Assembly: GCF_001854405.1 (NCBI RefSeq)
Contig: NZ_CP017718.1
Span: forward strand, 2,170,001 to 2,234,000
Length of the DNA: 64,000 nucleotides
Source: Hyphomonas sp. Mor2
GTDB taxonomy: Bacteria > Pseudomonadota > Alphaproteobacteria > Caulobacterales > Hyphomonadaceae
Reading direction: 5' to 3'
Shown: piece after piece, positions 15,470 through 24,422 of the stretch
Layout of the letters: each line of letters opens with the position of its first letter
How positions within the stretch are numbered: the first letter of the stretch is position 1
Made by a program: the position numbers and the translations under genes
The notes under the pieces: model-generated
The model's database searches: none
What the model saw: only the letters and a program-made list of their open reading frames with translations
What the model was told of the DNA's origin: nothing

Positions 15470-16639
15470 ATGACTTTGACATTTGACGATCTTCGCCCGC
15501 CCTGCCCGCATATGGACGAGACCCATTCAGAATGGCGTCGCAGTGTTCGCGGCTTCGTGGAACGCGAAATGATGCCCTATATCGAAGAATGGGAAGAGGC
15601 TGGGCGGATCCCGCGCGACCTGTTCCGAAAAGCCAAGCAGGCCGGTCTGCTCGGGATTGGCTATCCGACTGAATATGGTGGCGAAGGCACGGAGTTTGAT
15701 AGATTCCATGGCATCGTGACCTCAGAAGAACTGGCGCGCATGGGCGCTGGCGGGGTGGCCTCGGCGCTGATGATTCACGGTATCGGCCTGCCGCCCATCA
15801 TGGCGCTTGGAAGTGAAGAGATGAAAACCGAGATCGGCCACAAGGTCCTGTCTGGTGAAAAACAGATCAGTCTCGGCATCACCGAACCGTCCGCCGGGTC
15901 GGATGTCGCTCAGCTGAAAACCAAGGCTGTGAAGGATGGCAATGGCTGGCGGGTAAATGGTTCGAAGACCTACATTACAGGCGGCATGACATCGAAATGG
16001 CTGACCACCGCCGTGCGGACGGGTGGTGAAGGCATGGGTGGAATTTCGCTGATGCTGATCGATCTCGAAAGCGAGGGGGTCAGCCGCACCGAATTGCCCA
16101 AGCAAGGCTGGTGGGCGTCAGACACGGCGACCATTCATTTCGATGATGTTTTCGTTCCGGCCGAGAACCTGATCGGTGAGCAAGACCGCGGCTTTTACGG
16201 CATCATGGCCAATTTCAATGGCGAGCGCCTGGGTATGGCCGCGCAGGCCGCCGCGTCGGCGCGGGTCTGCATCGAAGAAGCCGCTGCCTGGGCGCAGGAG
16301 CGAAAGACCTTCGGCAAACGCCTCGCCGATCATCAGGTGATCCGCCATAAAATCGCGGCCATGGCCCAGCGCGTGTGGGCGACAACGACCATGCTCGACA
16401 CGTTTGCCTGGCATGTTCAGAACGGCAACACGCCGGTGGCCGAACTCGCCATGCTAAAAGTTCAGGCGACCGAGACGCTGGAATTCTGCGCCCGTGAAGC
16501 GATGCAGATCCTGGGCGGCGCCGGCTTCATTCGGGGCCACCGCGTCGAGCGAATTTATCGCGAGGTCCGGGTCATGGCGATTGGCGGTGGCTCGGAAGAG
16601 ATCATGCGCGATCTGGCAGCTCGCCAGCTTGCAGTGTAA
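15470..16639 (+). CDS. Acyl-CoA dehydrogenase
   Basis: A 389-residue FAD enzyme that introduces a trans-2 double bond into acyl-CoA. The FAD/substrate motif LGITEPSAGSDVA is near 137-149, the mid-domain has a typical QERKTFGKRL, and the C-terminal domain holds QILGGAGFIRGHRVERIYREVR and GGGSEEIMRDL, whose Glu is the likely catalytic base. It is the first gene of a tight operon with two SDRs, suggesting oxidation of a specific acyl or alcohol substrate. No strong ribosome site is visible. Confidence 0.88.
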   Translation: MTLTFDDLRPPCPHMDETHSEWRRSVRGFVEREMMPYIEEWEEAGRIPRDLFRKAKQAGLLGIGYPTEYGGEGTEFDRFHGIVTSEELARMGAGGVASALMIHGIGLPPIMALGSEEMKTEIGHKVLSGEKQISLGITEPSAGSDVAQLKTKAVKDGNGWRVNGSKTYITGGMTSKWLTTAVRTGGEGMGGISLMLIDLESEGVSRTELPKQGWWASDTATIHFDDVFVPAENLIGEQDRGFYGIMANFNGERLGMAAQAAASARVCIEEAAAWAQERKTFGKRLADHQVIRHKIAAMAQRVWATTTMLDTFAWHVQNGNTPVAELAMLKVQATETLEFCAREAMQILGGAGFIRGHRVERIYREVRVMAIGGGSEEIMRDLAARQLAV

Positions 16640-16660
16640 GCTCGACCTGGGAGGATCGAC

Positions 16661-17482
16661 ATGGACAGTTTCAAGGACAAGACCGTCGTCATAACTGGCG
16701 GCGCGACCGGTATCGGGTTTGGCCTCGCCAAGCGCTTTGGCAGCGAAGGCGCCAGGATCGTGATTGGTGAACCCCGGCAGAACCGGTTGGACGAGGCGAT
16801 CGCCACGCTCAACGAGCTGGGGATCGAAGCCTCCGCCATGGTGATGGATGTGACGGATGAAACGAGCGTCACAGCCCTGGCTGATTTTGCCGATAAGACC
16901 TATGGCGGCACGGATGTGCTGATCAATAATGCCGGCATCCCGAGCAACCGGACGCCGATCGTTGATGTGCCGATGACCGATGTCCGCAGGCTGTTTGACG
17001 TCAACTTTTTCGGCGTCTGGCATGGCGCCGCGATATTTGGCAAGCGAATGATTGACCGTGGCACACCTGCAGCCATCTACAATCTCGCGTCCGAGAATGC
17101 CTTTTTCAACGCAGTCCAGAACAGCGCCTCCTACATTGCCTCCAAACATGCCGTCCGCGGTCTGACCGAGGCGATGCGCGACGAGTTTCCCGACTTCATC
17201 CAGGTTGGCATGATCGTGCCCGGCTTTGTCGCTTCTGAAATGACCAAGGGCTCAGAACAGTTCGCCATGGACGCTGACACATTCGCCGATAAAGTCGTTG
17301 AGCAGATCCGGGCGGGCGAATTCTACGTCGTCACTCACGCCTACAACATCGTTCGGATCAAACCGATCCATGACAAGATTGAGGACGCCTATGCGCGCAA
17401 TGCGCCGCGTTATCAGGGCGATGAAGAATATGATGTCCCCACACTGATCGCAAAGATTCGAGGCAGGAGAGATGGCGCATGA
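16661..17482 (+). CDS. SDR-family oxidoreductase
   Basis: A 273-residue classical short-chain dehydrogenase. The cofactor motif TGGATGIG is at about 12-19, NNAG marks the central strand, and the catalytic Tyr-Lys pair is YIASK, with a Ser a dozen residues upstream. GGAGG lies 7 bases before the ATG. It overlaps the next SDR by ATGA. Two SDRs behind an acyl-CoA dehydrogenase suggest a pathway with successive alcohol/ketone steps; the substrate is unknown. Confidence 0.85.
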   Translation: MDSFKDKTVVITGGATGIGFGLAKRFGSEGARIVIGEPRQNRLDEAIATLNELGIEASAMVMDVTDETSVTALADFADKTYGGTDVLINNAGIPSNRTPIVDVPMTDVRRLFDVNFFGVWHGAAIFGKRMIDRGTPAAIYNLASENAFFNAVQNSASYIASKHAVRGLTEAMRDEFPDFIQVGMIVPGFVASEMTKGSEQFAMDADTFADKVVEQIRAGEFYVVTHAYNIVRIKPIHDKIEDAYARNAPRYQGDEEYDVPTLIAKIRGRRDGA

Positions 17483-18312
17483 ACTGGCTTAAAAAAGGCA
17501 ACACTGCGGTCGTCACAGGTGGCGCTGGCGGGATTGGGCTAGAGGCCGCCCGGCGCTTCGCCGCGACCGGTATGAATGTCGTCCTGGTTGATATGAAGGA
17601 TGATGCCCTGGGTGCCGCGGTTGAAGACCTCAGCGGTCATGGCGGCGAGGTGGTCGCAGCAAGCTGCGATGTCTCCAACCCCGCTGCGGTCCATACCCTG
17701 CGCGACAAGGTTCAAGCCCAATTTGGTAAAGTGCATTGCCTGATGAACAATGCCGGGATCGGCCGAATGGGCACAAAGCCCTGGGAAGATCTCGATGCGT
17801 TCAACGCTTTGGTCTCAGTCAACCTGATGGGTGTGATCCATGGCTGTCATGCCTTCATCCCAGACATGCTCGGCCATGGTGAACCAGCAGCGGTCATCAA
17901 TACGGGATCCAAACAGGGGATTACCCGTCCCCCGGGCAATTATGCCTACAATCTCTCCAAGGCGGGTGTTCTCGCTTATACAGAAAGCGTCGCGCATGCT
18001 TTGCGGCAGGAAGAGAATTGTCAGATCAGCGCTCACTTGTTGATACCGGCTTTTGTCTACACGCCGATGGTCTCCACATTTCTTCCTGAGAAGCCGCCAT
18101 CTGCAGCGACCGCGGAAGAAACAGTTGATTTCATGATGCAGTCACTGGAGCGAGGCGACTTTTACATTCTTTGTCCTGATAATGAGACCCCGCGCGCGCT
18201 TGATGAGAAACGCATCCAGTGGACCGCCGATGACATCATCAAGAACCGGCCGGCTCTGTCACGCTGGCATCCTGACTATGAGGACGCATTCCAGGCCTTT
18301 GTCGGTTCTTAA
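17479..18312 (+). CDS. SDR-family oxidoreductase
   Basis: A 277-residue classical SDR and the third gene of the operon. It shows TGGAGGIG near 14-21, NNAG, and the catalytic YNLSK. It is clearly related to the preceding SDR (shared 'EDA' C-terminal region and a similar gap before the end), suggesting a tandem duplication with specialisation. It is translationally coupled by an ATGA overlap. A hairpin with an A-tract follows directly behind the stop. Confidence 0.85.
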   Translation: MNWLKKGNTAVVTGGAGGIGLEAARRFAATGMNVVLVDMKDDALGAAVEDLSGHGGEVVAASCDVSNPAAVHTLRDKVQAQFGKVHCLMNNAGIGRMGTKPWEDLDAFNALVSVNLMGVIHGCHAFIPDMLGHGEPAAVINTGSKQGITRPPGNYAYNLSKAGVLAYTESVAHALRQEENCQISAHLLIPAFVYTPMVSTFLPEKPPSAATAEETVDFMMQSLERGDFYILCPDNETPRALDEKRIQWTADDIIKNRPALSRWHPDYEDAFQAFVGS

Positions 18313-18344
18313 AAAAAAGCCCCGAACCGCAGCCGGTTCGGGGC
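18311..18344 (-). terminator. Strong terminator of ompW, near-bidirectional
   Basis: A perfect 11-bp stem GCCCCGAACCG/CGGTTCGGGGC around CAGC. The A8 tract at 18311-18318 becomes T8 when read on the minus strand, so it is a classic terminator for ompW. The tract overlaps the stop codon of the plus-strand SDR. Confidence 0.92.
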
Positions 18345-18376
18345 AAGCATGGTTGGCATAGGAAGGAGGCCGTCGG

Positions 18377-19051
18377 TTAGAACTTGTAACCGAAGCCAAG
18401 ACCAACCACCGTTGGGTTGATGTCGACTCCCGCATCGACCGTCGCACCCAAAGCTGTTGTGAAATCCACCGTGACGTCAGTGTTGATCCAGATCTTCTTG
18501 ACGTCCGCATTGAACGCCCACCCACCCGGCTGGCCATCCAAATCATAATCGAACCCGACCTGCAGCGCGCCGCCAATGCTCGGATCATAATCAATCCCAT
18601 CCGCCACAGATCCAGCGTCTTCATTGAAGAACAAGGTCGCATTGATGCCGGCTCCGACATAGGGCTTGAACTGCGTGCCGGTGTCGAAGTGATACTGCAA
18701 GGTCAGCGTCGGTGGCAGCAGCCAGACATCGCCAAGATCCACCGTGGCATCGGTCAGCGCGCCGGGCACCGTGACGTTCGCAGCCTCAACATCATGAGGG
18801 GTCACAGCGAGGATCAGTTCGACCGCCACATTGTCGTTGAAGAAATAGGTGATATCGAGTTCCGGCACGTACTGGTCGCCAATATCGACATTGCCAGCGA
18901 GCGCAGCACCAGCGACGGACAGGTCGGCACTTTCGTCCGGCAGAACGCCGAGCACGCGTCCCCGGATCATCCAGGGATTGTCTTCCGCATAAGCCGCCGT
19001 TCCGATCAGAGAAGACGTCGCCATCAGGGCTGCGCAAAAGAGAGATTTCAT
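18377..19051 (-). CDS. ompW: OmpW-family outer membrane protein
   Basis: A 224-residue protein with a cleavable signal peptide ending near AAYAED (about 22). OmpW landmarks: NPWMIRGR at the mature start, LPPTLTLQYHF, PYVGAGIN, and a C-terminal GLGFGYKF with the terminal Phe needed for barrel assembly. OmpW forms an eight-strand barrel with a hydrophobic channel for small molecules. It is a single gene with its own terminator; the 215-base gap toward zur should hold its promoter, but I see no clear FNR box. Confidence 0.9.
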   Translation of the reverse strand: MKSLFCAALMATSSLIGTAAYAEDNPWMIRGRVLGVLPDESADLSVAGAALAGNVDIGDQYVPELDITYFFNDNVAVELILAVTPHDVEAANVTVPGALTDATVDLGDVWLLPPTLTLQYHFDTGTQFKPYVGAGINATLFFNEDAGSVADGIDYDPSIGGALQVGFDYDLDGQPGGWAFNADVKKIWINTDVTVDFTTALGATVDAGVDINPTVVGLGFGYKF

Positions 19052-19266
19052 ATCAGAGCCTCTTGGTTTGAGTAATTCTGCCCTCAGCTAGGGGGCTGTT
19101 ATTGCTTATGAAATCATCCATTCTGACGCGCGGAGATGTGCCGCGTGGCAGATGCGCTCAATTGCGTATTTTTCCGGAGTGACGGTCCGATCCGGCTCTG
19201 CGAGGGTACAAAGAATCTCGCATTCAGATCGCGTCTCCCCTTCACATTTGCGGCCAATCACCCAAA

Positions 19267-19755
19267 ATGGGCGGCATGGCTCATTCGCATGCACAGATTC
19301 ACGCCAATACGCCTTGCAGCCCTGGCGAGACGGACGCCTTCCTAGAAGAAGCTGAAGCGCAGGTTGAGGCGCGGGGACAGAAGCTCACGCGTATTCGGCG
19401 CAAGGTCCTGCAATTGCTGCTCGACAGCGAAGGCCCGGCAAAAGCCTATGATCTGCTTGCCAATCTGGACGGTGAAGGCGCCGCCAAGCCGCCCACGGTC
19501 TACCGCGCGCTGGACTTCCTCCAGGAGATGGGGCTGGTGCACAAGATTGAGAGCCTGAACGCCTATGTCGCCTGTGGTCATACCAGCCACGCGCATTCGG
19601 CTGTGTTCATCATCTGTGATACTTGTGGCGGCGCGGAAGAACTGCATGCGGTCGAAACCGGTCAGGCCTTGAGCACGGAAACAGATGCGGCCGGGTTCAA
19701 GATGCGCACCTCAGTGATCGAGGCGCGTGGCATCTGCCGGAAATGCCCCTCATGA
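19267..19755 (+). CDS. zur: Zinc uptake regulator Zur (Fur family)
   Basis: A 162-residue Fur-family repressor. The winged helix covers PAKAYDLL to KPPTVYRALDFLQEMGLVHK, followed by the Zur-like core ESLNAYVACGHTSHAHSAV, in which Cys/His bind zinc, and two CxxC pairs, CDTC and CRKC, for the structural zinc. A His-rich N-terminus (HSHAQIH) precedes the domain. ATG 19276 is an alternative start. It shares ATGA with the following thioesterase gene. It should repress zinc-import genes in zinc-replete cells; those are not in the window. Confidence 0.85.
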   Translation: MGGMAHSHAQIHANTPCSPGETDAFLEEAEAQVEARGQKLTRIRRKVLQLLLDSEGPAKAYDLLANLDGEGAAKPPTVYRALDFLQEMGLVHKIESLNAYVACGHTSHAHSAVFIICDTCGGAEELHAVETGQALSTETDAAGFKMRTSVIEARGICRKCPS

Positions 19756-20675
19756 TTCCTTTATGGAGCGGAATCGCAAACACCTGGGATTGCGACGAGA
19801 TGGGGCATATGAATGTCCGCGTCTATGTCGAAAAGGCGATGGAGGGTCTCGGTAATTTTGCCGGCGCCGTCCGCATGCCACATGCCTTTCGCGCCAATGC
19901 GCCCTCAACCTTGATGGTGGCGGAGCATCACATTCGCTACATTCGCGAAGCCCATGCCGGCTATCCGCTGCGCATGCAAGGCTGCGTGCTCGAATGGGAT
20001 GACACCAGCGCTTTGATCTATCAGGACATGCGCCATGGCGATGGACGCTCCGCCGCCGCGTTTCGCACGCGAGTTGTGCATGTCGAAGCCAAGACCGGAA
20101 AGCCGTTTCCGTGGAGCACCCGGACGAGAGCGCAGCTAGAGGCGCTGATCGATACACCACCGGAGGATACCAAGCCCCGCGGCCTTGATCCGGCAGCCGC
20201 CCCGACGCCTTCCAGCATGACGACCCTGGACGTCGTGCAGAAATGTGGTGCCCCAGAGATCGGGCGCGGCCTGTTCCTGCCGCGCGAGACCGATGTCTTT
20301 GGCCGGATCGCTGCGCCCTGGTTCATCGGCCGGATATCAGATTCAGTCCCGACCCTTCTGCATGACTGGCGCTCCAAGGTAGCTCAGTCACAGGAAGGCG
20401 CTCGCATGGGCGGGGCGGTGCTGGAATATCGCCTGATCTATCGCAAGTGGCCGCGCGCCGGTGATCGCTATGTCATCCATACCAGCCTGGCAGAGGTCGG
20501 CGAGAAAACCCATTCCCTGTGCCATTGGGCGCTCGATCCCGACACGGGCGATGCCTGGATCACAACGCAGGCCGTCGCCGTGACGTTTGATCTCGACAAG
20601 CGCAAGGTCATTCCGACGCCGGCCGGACAAATCAAGGAGCTGGAAAAGCTCGCACCGCGCGGGTTACGGCTTTAG
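19752..20675 (+). CDS. Double hot-dog thioesterase
   Basis: A 307-residue protein made of two hot-dog domains: the first begins WDCDEMGHMNVRVYVEKAMEG (Asp and His placed as in 4HBT thioesterases), the second near LPRETDVFGRIAAPWF. Two linked hot-dog domains in one chain mimic the usual dimer. It likely hydrolyses an acyl-CoA. The start ATG 19752 overlaps the zur stop; no independent ribosome site is seen, so translation is probably coupled. The link to zinc regulation is positional only. Confidence 0.78.
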   Translation: MIPLWSGIANTWDCDEMGHMNVRVYVEKAMEGLGNFAGAVRMPHAFRANAPSTLMVAEHHIRYIREAHAGYPLRMQGCVLEWDDTSALIYQDMRHGDGRSAAAFRTRVVHVEAKTGKPFPWSTRTRAQLEALIDTPPEDTKPRGLDPAAAPTPSSMTTLDVVQKCGAPEIGRGLFLPRETDVFGRIAAPWFIGRISDSVPTLLHDWRSKVAQSQEGARMGGAVLEYRLIYRKWPRAGDRYVIHTSLAEVGEKTHSLCHWALDPDTGDAWITTQAVAVTFDLDKRKVIPTPAGQIKELEKLAPRGLRL

Positions 20676-20701
20676 GCCTCCTGGTAAAGTCGGAACGCCA
20701 T

Positions 20702-21508
20702 TCAAAACTCGATCAAGTTCAGACGCTGGGCCTTCAGGACGGCTGTCGCGAGATTAGGCACCCGCAACTTGTCTTGCGCGTTTCGGATATGCCTGGAGAC
20801 CATGGCGATGGTGATGTCCAGGCTGTGGGCGACGCCCTTGGTATTATACCCACTGGCAATCATGGTCAGGCAATCGAGTTCTCTTTGAGACAGTCCGACC
20901 CGCAGAATTTCGAGATTGATCAAGTGCGGATAAAGTTTCGTCTCATAGGCATCTATGACGGGTTGCACGCTCGGCGCTGCGTCATGCAGAAACGCAGACA
21001 ATTCGTCCGCTGAGGCATCGCTGCTCATCAATACGGCGGACGAAAACATCAAGTCAGATTGAGATGAGCGGACCGGAAATCCGATGATGCCACTGGGTCT
21101 GAATTCCTCATCCAGCGCGTCATAATAATGTTGCTCAGCGCGCGAAAGGGAGATGTTGCGGGCTTTGTACCAGTTCGATCCCATCGCAAGTGGTTCCGTG
21201 CGCGGCATCAGAAATTCGCGATCTCCATGGAACTGAAAGGGGGGAGCACTGGAAAAGAACCGGGCAAGATTTGTCCGGACAGATTCCCTGTGATTGCTGA
21301 AGATCAGCGAAATCTGATCCATTGTCCGGCCATCCCGTGCGCCATTGGAGACGATCGTCATCACCGCCTCCAGAACCAGACAGTGCTTAAATCCAAGACG
21401 AAGCGTGAGGGCGGCAATGATGTCGAAACCTGCTTGCGCATCCGGCGCAGCCAAAACTTTTCTGACGAACGAGTTTGTTTCTTCTTTGGTCAGGCGTTGC
21501 AGTCCCAT
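20702..21508 (-). CDS. LuxR-family transcription regulator, orphan
   Basis: A 268-residue protein with an N-terminal sensor-like domain (about 10-190) and a C-terminal LuxR helix-turn-helix (LSQRELDCLTMIASGYNTKG to LRVPNLATAVLKA). No luxI-type synthase is nearby, so it is a 'solo'. The sensor domain is only weakly like autoinducer-binding domains, so another ligand is possible. ATG 21508 follows an in-frame TTG; no clear ribosome site precedes it. It converges on the thioesterase gene. Confidence 0.78.
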   Translation of the reverse strand: MGLQRLTKEETNSFVRKVLAAPDAQAGFDIIAALTLRLGFKHCLVLEAVMTIVSNGARDGRTMDQISLIFSNHRESVRTNLARFFSSAPPFQFHGDREFLMPRTEPLAMGSNWYKARNISLSRAEQHYYDALDEEFRPSGIIGFPVRSSQSDLMFSSAVLMSSDASADELSAFLHDAAPSVQPVIDAYETKLYPHLINLEILRVGLSQRELDCLTMIASGYNTKGVAHSLDITIAMVSRHIRNAQDKLRVPNLATAVLKAQRLNLIEF

Positions 21509-21777
21509 CAAGCTGTAGACTTTCGCACCTGTCAGAAAAGATCAAGCGCCTGACCGCCATGCGAATTCGCATATATAGAGCCCCGCTCCCGTCCTGAATA
21601 TTTTCACCCATGCGGCATCATACAGTCACAGAGCGCTGGTGAAGCTCATATATTTCGACACTACTGGAATAGTTGAAGACATATTTTTATTGCTCATATC
21701 CCGGTATAAAATTTGAACTTGGAGACATCCGGGAAACGGCCAAGACTCGGTCAAATTCTCTATTGCACGGATCGCGC

Positions 21778-22203
21778 ATGTCCCCGAAAACGCCTCTGAA
21801 TTCCACGTCCAATTCGTCCTTGGCGACAGACCAAACGGTCGCGCACAGCTTTCCCAGTGAACTTGATCGCGAGATTGCCGCGAGACTGAAATTGGCCCGT
21901 GAGTCCCAAAATCTCAGCGCGGGCGAGACCGCGAAGCGAACCGGATTACCCCTCCATGTCTATGCCGAACTGGAGGCCGTCCAACGGCGCATTGATGCCT
22001 GGCATCTCAGCAAATTTGCCATCGCGTTTGATCTGCCCATTTCCTGGTTTTTCGGACAGACTGGCGCGGCAAGAGATCATCGCAGCACTGCACGGACAAC
22101 AGGGTCAGGGGCCAAACGGTCGAGCGTGTCGAACAGCGATCAAAAGATTGATGAACTCAGGCAAAGACTGGATGACATCCGCGCTATGCGCAAACGCGTT
22201 TAA
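21778..22203 (+). CDS. XRE-type helix-turn-helix protein
   Basis: A 141-residue protein with a helix-turn-helix domain around LKLARESQNLSAGETAKRTG and FAIAFDLPISWFFG (about 32-95), and a Lys/Arg-rich C-terminal tail that ends in a short coiled-coil-like segment (QKIDELRQRLDDIRAMRKRV). The longer frame starts at a TTG in AT-rich DNA and is not favoured; the ATG at 21778 also lacks a strong ribosome site. The domain is phage-repressor-like, but no phage genes are near. Confidence 0.65.
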   Translation: MSPKTPLNSTSNSSLATDQTVAHSFPSELDREIAARLKLARESQNLSAGETAKRTGLPLHVYAELEAVQRRIDAWHLSKFAIAFDLPISWFFGQTGAARDHRSTARTTGSGAKRSSVSNSDQKIDELRQRLDDIRAMRKRV

Positions 22204-22236
22204 GGCGGTGTGCGTTTCGCGCGGCGATGCGTGCGC

Positions 22237-22497
22237 CTAGTCTTCGTGCTCGCGTTGTTGCGTCAAACTCACAGCCATCACCTGCCGCCCAAATGTCGTC
22301 GAGACACGGTGTGCGGAACAGTTTGGCCTGTCGAGATCGGGGCGATCCAGATCCATGCGATCCTTGAGGCACGCCACGTCATGCGTGTCCGTCAAAGCCA
22401 CCGTCTCGAAATAGGAGTCTGACGCTGCGCCCGCGGCACCAATCAGAAACAAGCTCGCAAAGCCGAGCGTGATTATGGCGAATACACGTCCCTGCAT
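22237..22497 (-). CDS. Small secreted protein, unknown function
   Basis: An 86-residue protein whose first 25 residues form a signal peptide (hydrophobic stretch then GAAGAAS). The mature part contains two Cys and an Asp-rich DLDRPDLDRP repeat. ATG 22497 is chosen because GAGG lies 4-5 bases upstream. I recognise no family. Confidence 0.55.
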   Translation of the reverse strand: MQGRVFAIITLGFASLFLIGAAGAASDSYFETVALTDTHDVACLKDRMDLDRPDLDRPNCSAHRVSTTFGRQVMAVSLTQQREHED

Positions 22498-22573
22498 TCT
22501 TCCTCTCTCCCAAGCGCAGGAGAGCAAAAAATTAACAAAATGTCAAAAACATGCCTGGTTAACGCTGGCTGGC

Positions 22574-23530
22574 TTAGCCGCCGCGAAGGCTGCGCCTGAC
22601 CGGTCCGATCTCTTCTTCGGCCAGTCCTTCGATCAGGCTGGAAATGTAGGAAGACAGCTGATCGCGCACGTCATACGGCGCTTCCATGGGCAGGAAGTGG
22701 GTCGTGTTGACCCGCTCCTTGAGCACCAGATGCGGGCACTTCTTGGTCAAGCGTGCCGCGACCTGATCGGTCATCACAGAGTCGCGGTCTGGCCGAAGGA
22801 CGGTGATTGGAATTCTGTGTTTCTTGACCTTGGCAAGCGCACCCCAGGGGCGATTGCGCTGAGCCATGAAGGTGGCAGCTTCCCATTTCGGCTCGCACAA
22901 CAATTGCCAGATCTGTTTCTCGCTATCGGGATCATTGCCGTCAGTGCGATCGAACGCGTCGAGAATATAGTCTTCGAGGAACGGATCGCGCCAGGTCGAG
23001 AAGGCGCCGCGGCCTTTATACTTGTATTGAATATGCTCGCGCGAATCGAACTTGTTGCGGCGGCGTCGGGCCTGCTTCGCCATCTGGCTGCCGCCCCGTC
23101 GAAATGGCGAAAGGTGCATCGCCATATAATACCGCGCTGGCAGAATGACCGGATCGACCAGGACCAGCCCAGCGACCTTGTCCGGCCGCGCACCGGCGAC
23201 CAGCAACGCAACAGTGGCCCCCATGGAATGTCCGCCCAGCACCACCTTGTTGACCGGCGATTCCCGATCCAGAAAGGCGAGCACATCATTGCGGTACCGC
23301 TTCCATGATTTAAGCCGGCCAGGCTTTGCCGGAAGGGACGAGCGGCCATGTCCACGCAGATCAACGGCCTGGACCTTGGTGCGCAATCCCAGCGGTGCCA
23401 GAATCGACTGGTAGGTCATGGCATTGAAACCCGTCGCGTGCAGCCATAACGCCGCGAGCTTTTTGGCGGGATCGCCAAACTCGAGGGCGGCCATATCGCC
23501 CTCAGGGGTTTCAAATGTAAATCTACGCAT
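22574..23530 (-). CDS. Alpha/beta hydrolase
   Basis: A 318-residue alpha/beta hydrolase. The substrate-pocket motif LWLHATGFNAMTY, the nucleophile elbow GGHSMGATVA, an Asp after PITVLRPDRD and a His in NTTHFLP form the likely catalytic triad. The closest use is esterase or epoxide/haloalkane-type hydrolysis; the lid region (about 150-225) is long, with the basic QARRRRNKF. It lies 8 bases downstream of the DUF4197 lipoprotein gene, so the pair may be one operon. AGGG sits 6 bases before the ATG. Confidence 0.78.
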   Translation of the reverse strand: MRRFTFETPEGDMAALEFGDPAKKLAALWLHATGFNAMTYQSILAPLGLRTKVQAVDLRGHGRSSLPAKPGRLKSWKRYRNDVLAFLDRESPVNKVVLGGHSMGATVALLVAGARPDKVAGLVLVDPVILPARYYMAMHLSPFRRGGSQMAKQARRRRNKFDSREHIQYKYKGRGAFSTWRDPFLEDYILDAFDRTDGNDPDSEKQIWQLLCEPKWEAATFMAQRNRPWGALAKVKKHRIPITVLRPDRDSVMTDQVAARLTKKCPHLVLKERVNTTHFLPMEAPYDVRDQLSSYISSLIEGLAEEEIGPVRRSLRGG

Positions 23531-23538
23531 GCTCGCCC

Positions 23539-24285
23539 TTATCTCGAACCGAAGACCTTACGCAGCAATTCTGTAGTGCGTGCAACAGGATTGTCGCGAA
23601 TCTTCTTCTCCTCAACTGCGAGATAGGTAAACAGACCATCAAGGCCAAATTGGACCGCATGTGTGGTTAAGTCAGATTTATAATCGATCGCGGCGACCGC
23701 GAGCAGGGGTTGCCCCGCCACAGCGCTGTCCAGAGCGCGATACGCGCCGGAGCCTTCAAGGGCGGATTCGACATAGGGCGTGAACAGGCCGCGAAGGTTC
23801 TGTTCGGTGCGCGTGCGCAGGAAATCCGTAGCCGCAGAGTCGCCGCCGCGAAGGATCCCGACAGCGTCTTCAATGGTGATCGATTGGACCGCGTCTATGA
23901 CGATCTGCTTGCCCGCCGGGACGGCGTCCTCTGCGGCGCGGTTCATGCGCAACTGCAAATCATCCAACGGACCCGACAGCCCGAGCTTTGCGAGCTCTGT
24001 CTGCACGGACCCGAGGCGGCCGGGCAGTGGAATCTGGATCTGAGGATCGCGCCAGTATCCATCGGTTACACCAATCTGGCTGGCGACGCGCTGCGTCCCG
24101 ATTTCCAGCGCCTGGCGCAATCCGGCATCAATCTCCTGGAGCGTGAGCTCGCTGCCGCTGGTCTCCCCGCTGCCAATTTCGCCGAGGACGTCGCCCAGGA
24201 CCTGACCAAAATCACCGCCAGCGCCGCTTTCGCAGCCCGCCGGAACGAGACACAGAGCCAAGGCTCCGAACATCATTGAACGCAT
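23539..24285 (-). CDS. DUF4197 lipoprotein
   Basis: A 248-residue predicted lipoprotein with Cys18 after VPAG. The DUF4197 pattern is present: QALEIGTQRVASQIG, a DGYW site, IPLPGRL, LRMNRAAEDAVP, and DAVGILRGGDSAATDFLR. The family is helical and of unknown biochemical function, generally in the periplasm. It is the first gene of a probable pair with the hydrolase downstream. It begins close to a divergent crotonase gene. Confidence 0.75.
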   Translation of the reverse strand: MRSMMFGALALCLVPAGCESGAGGDFGQVLGDVLGEIGSGETSGSELTLQEIDAGLRQALEIGTQRVASQIGVTDGYWRDPQIQIPLPGRLGSVQTELAKLGLSGPLDDLQLRMNRAAEDAVPAGKQIVIDAVQSITIEDAVGILRGGDSAATDFLRTRTEQNLRGLFTPYVESALEGSGAYRALDSAVAGQPLLAVAAIDYKSDLTTHAVQFGLDGLFTYLAVEEKKIRDNPVARTTELLRKVFGSR

Positions 24286-24422
24286 TTCTTTTATCCCTCA
24301 CCTTCGGGCCGCATTGAACCCAATTTCATCCGCAAAATCAAACAGCTGTATGCTTATCGTCACGGCATGCTGGAGAATATAGCCCGGTTGCACTAGTTTA
24401 TCGAGAAATAGGGAGTCTGTAG

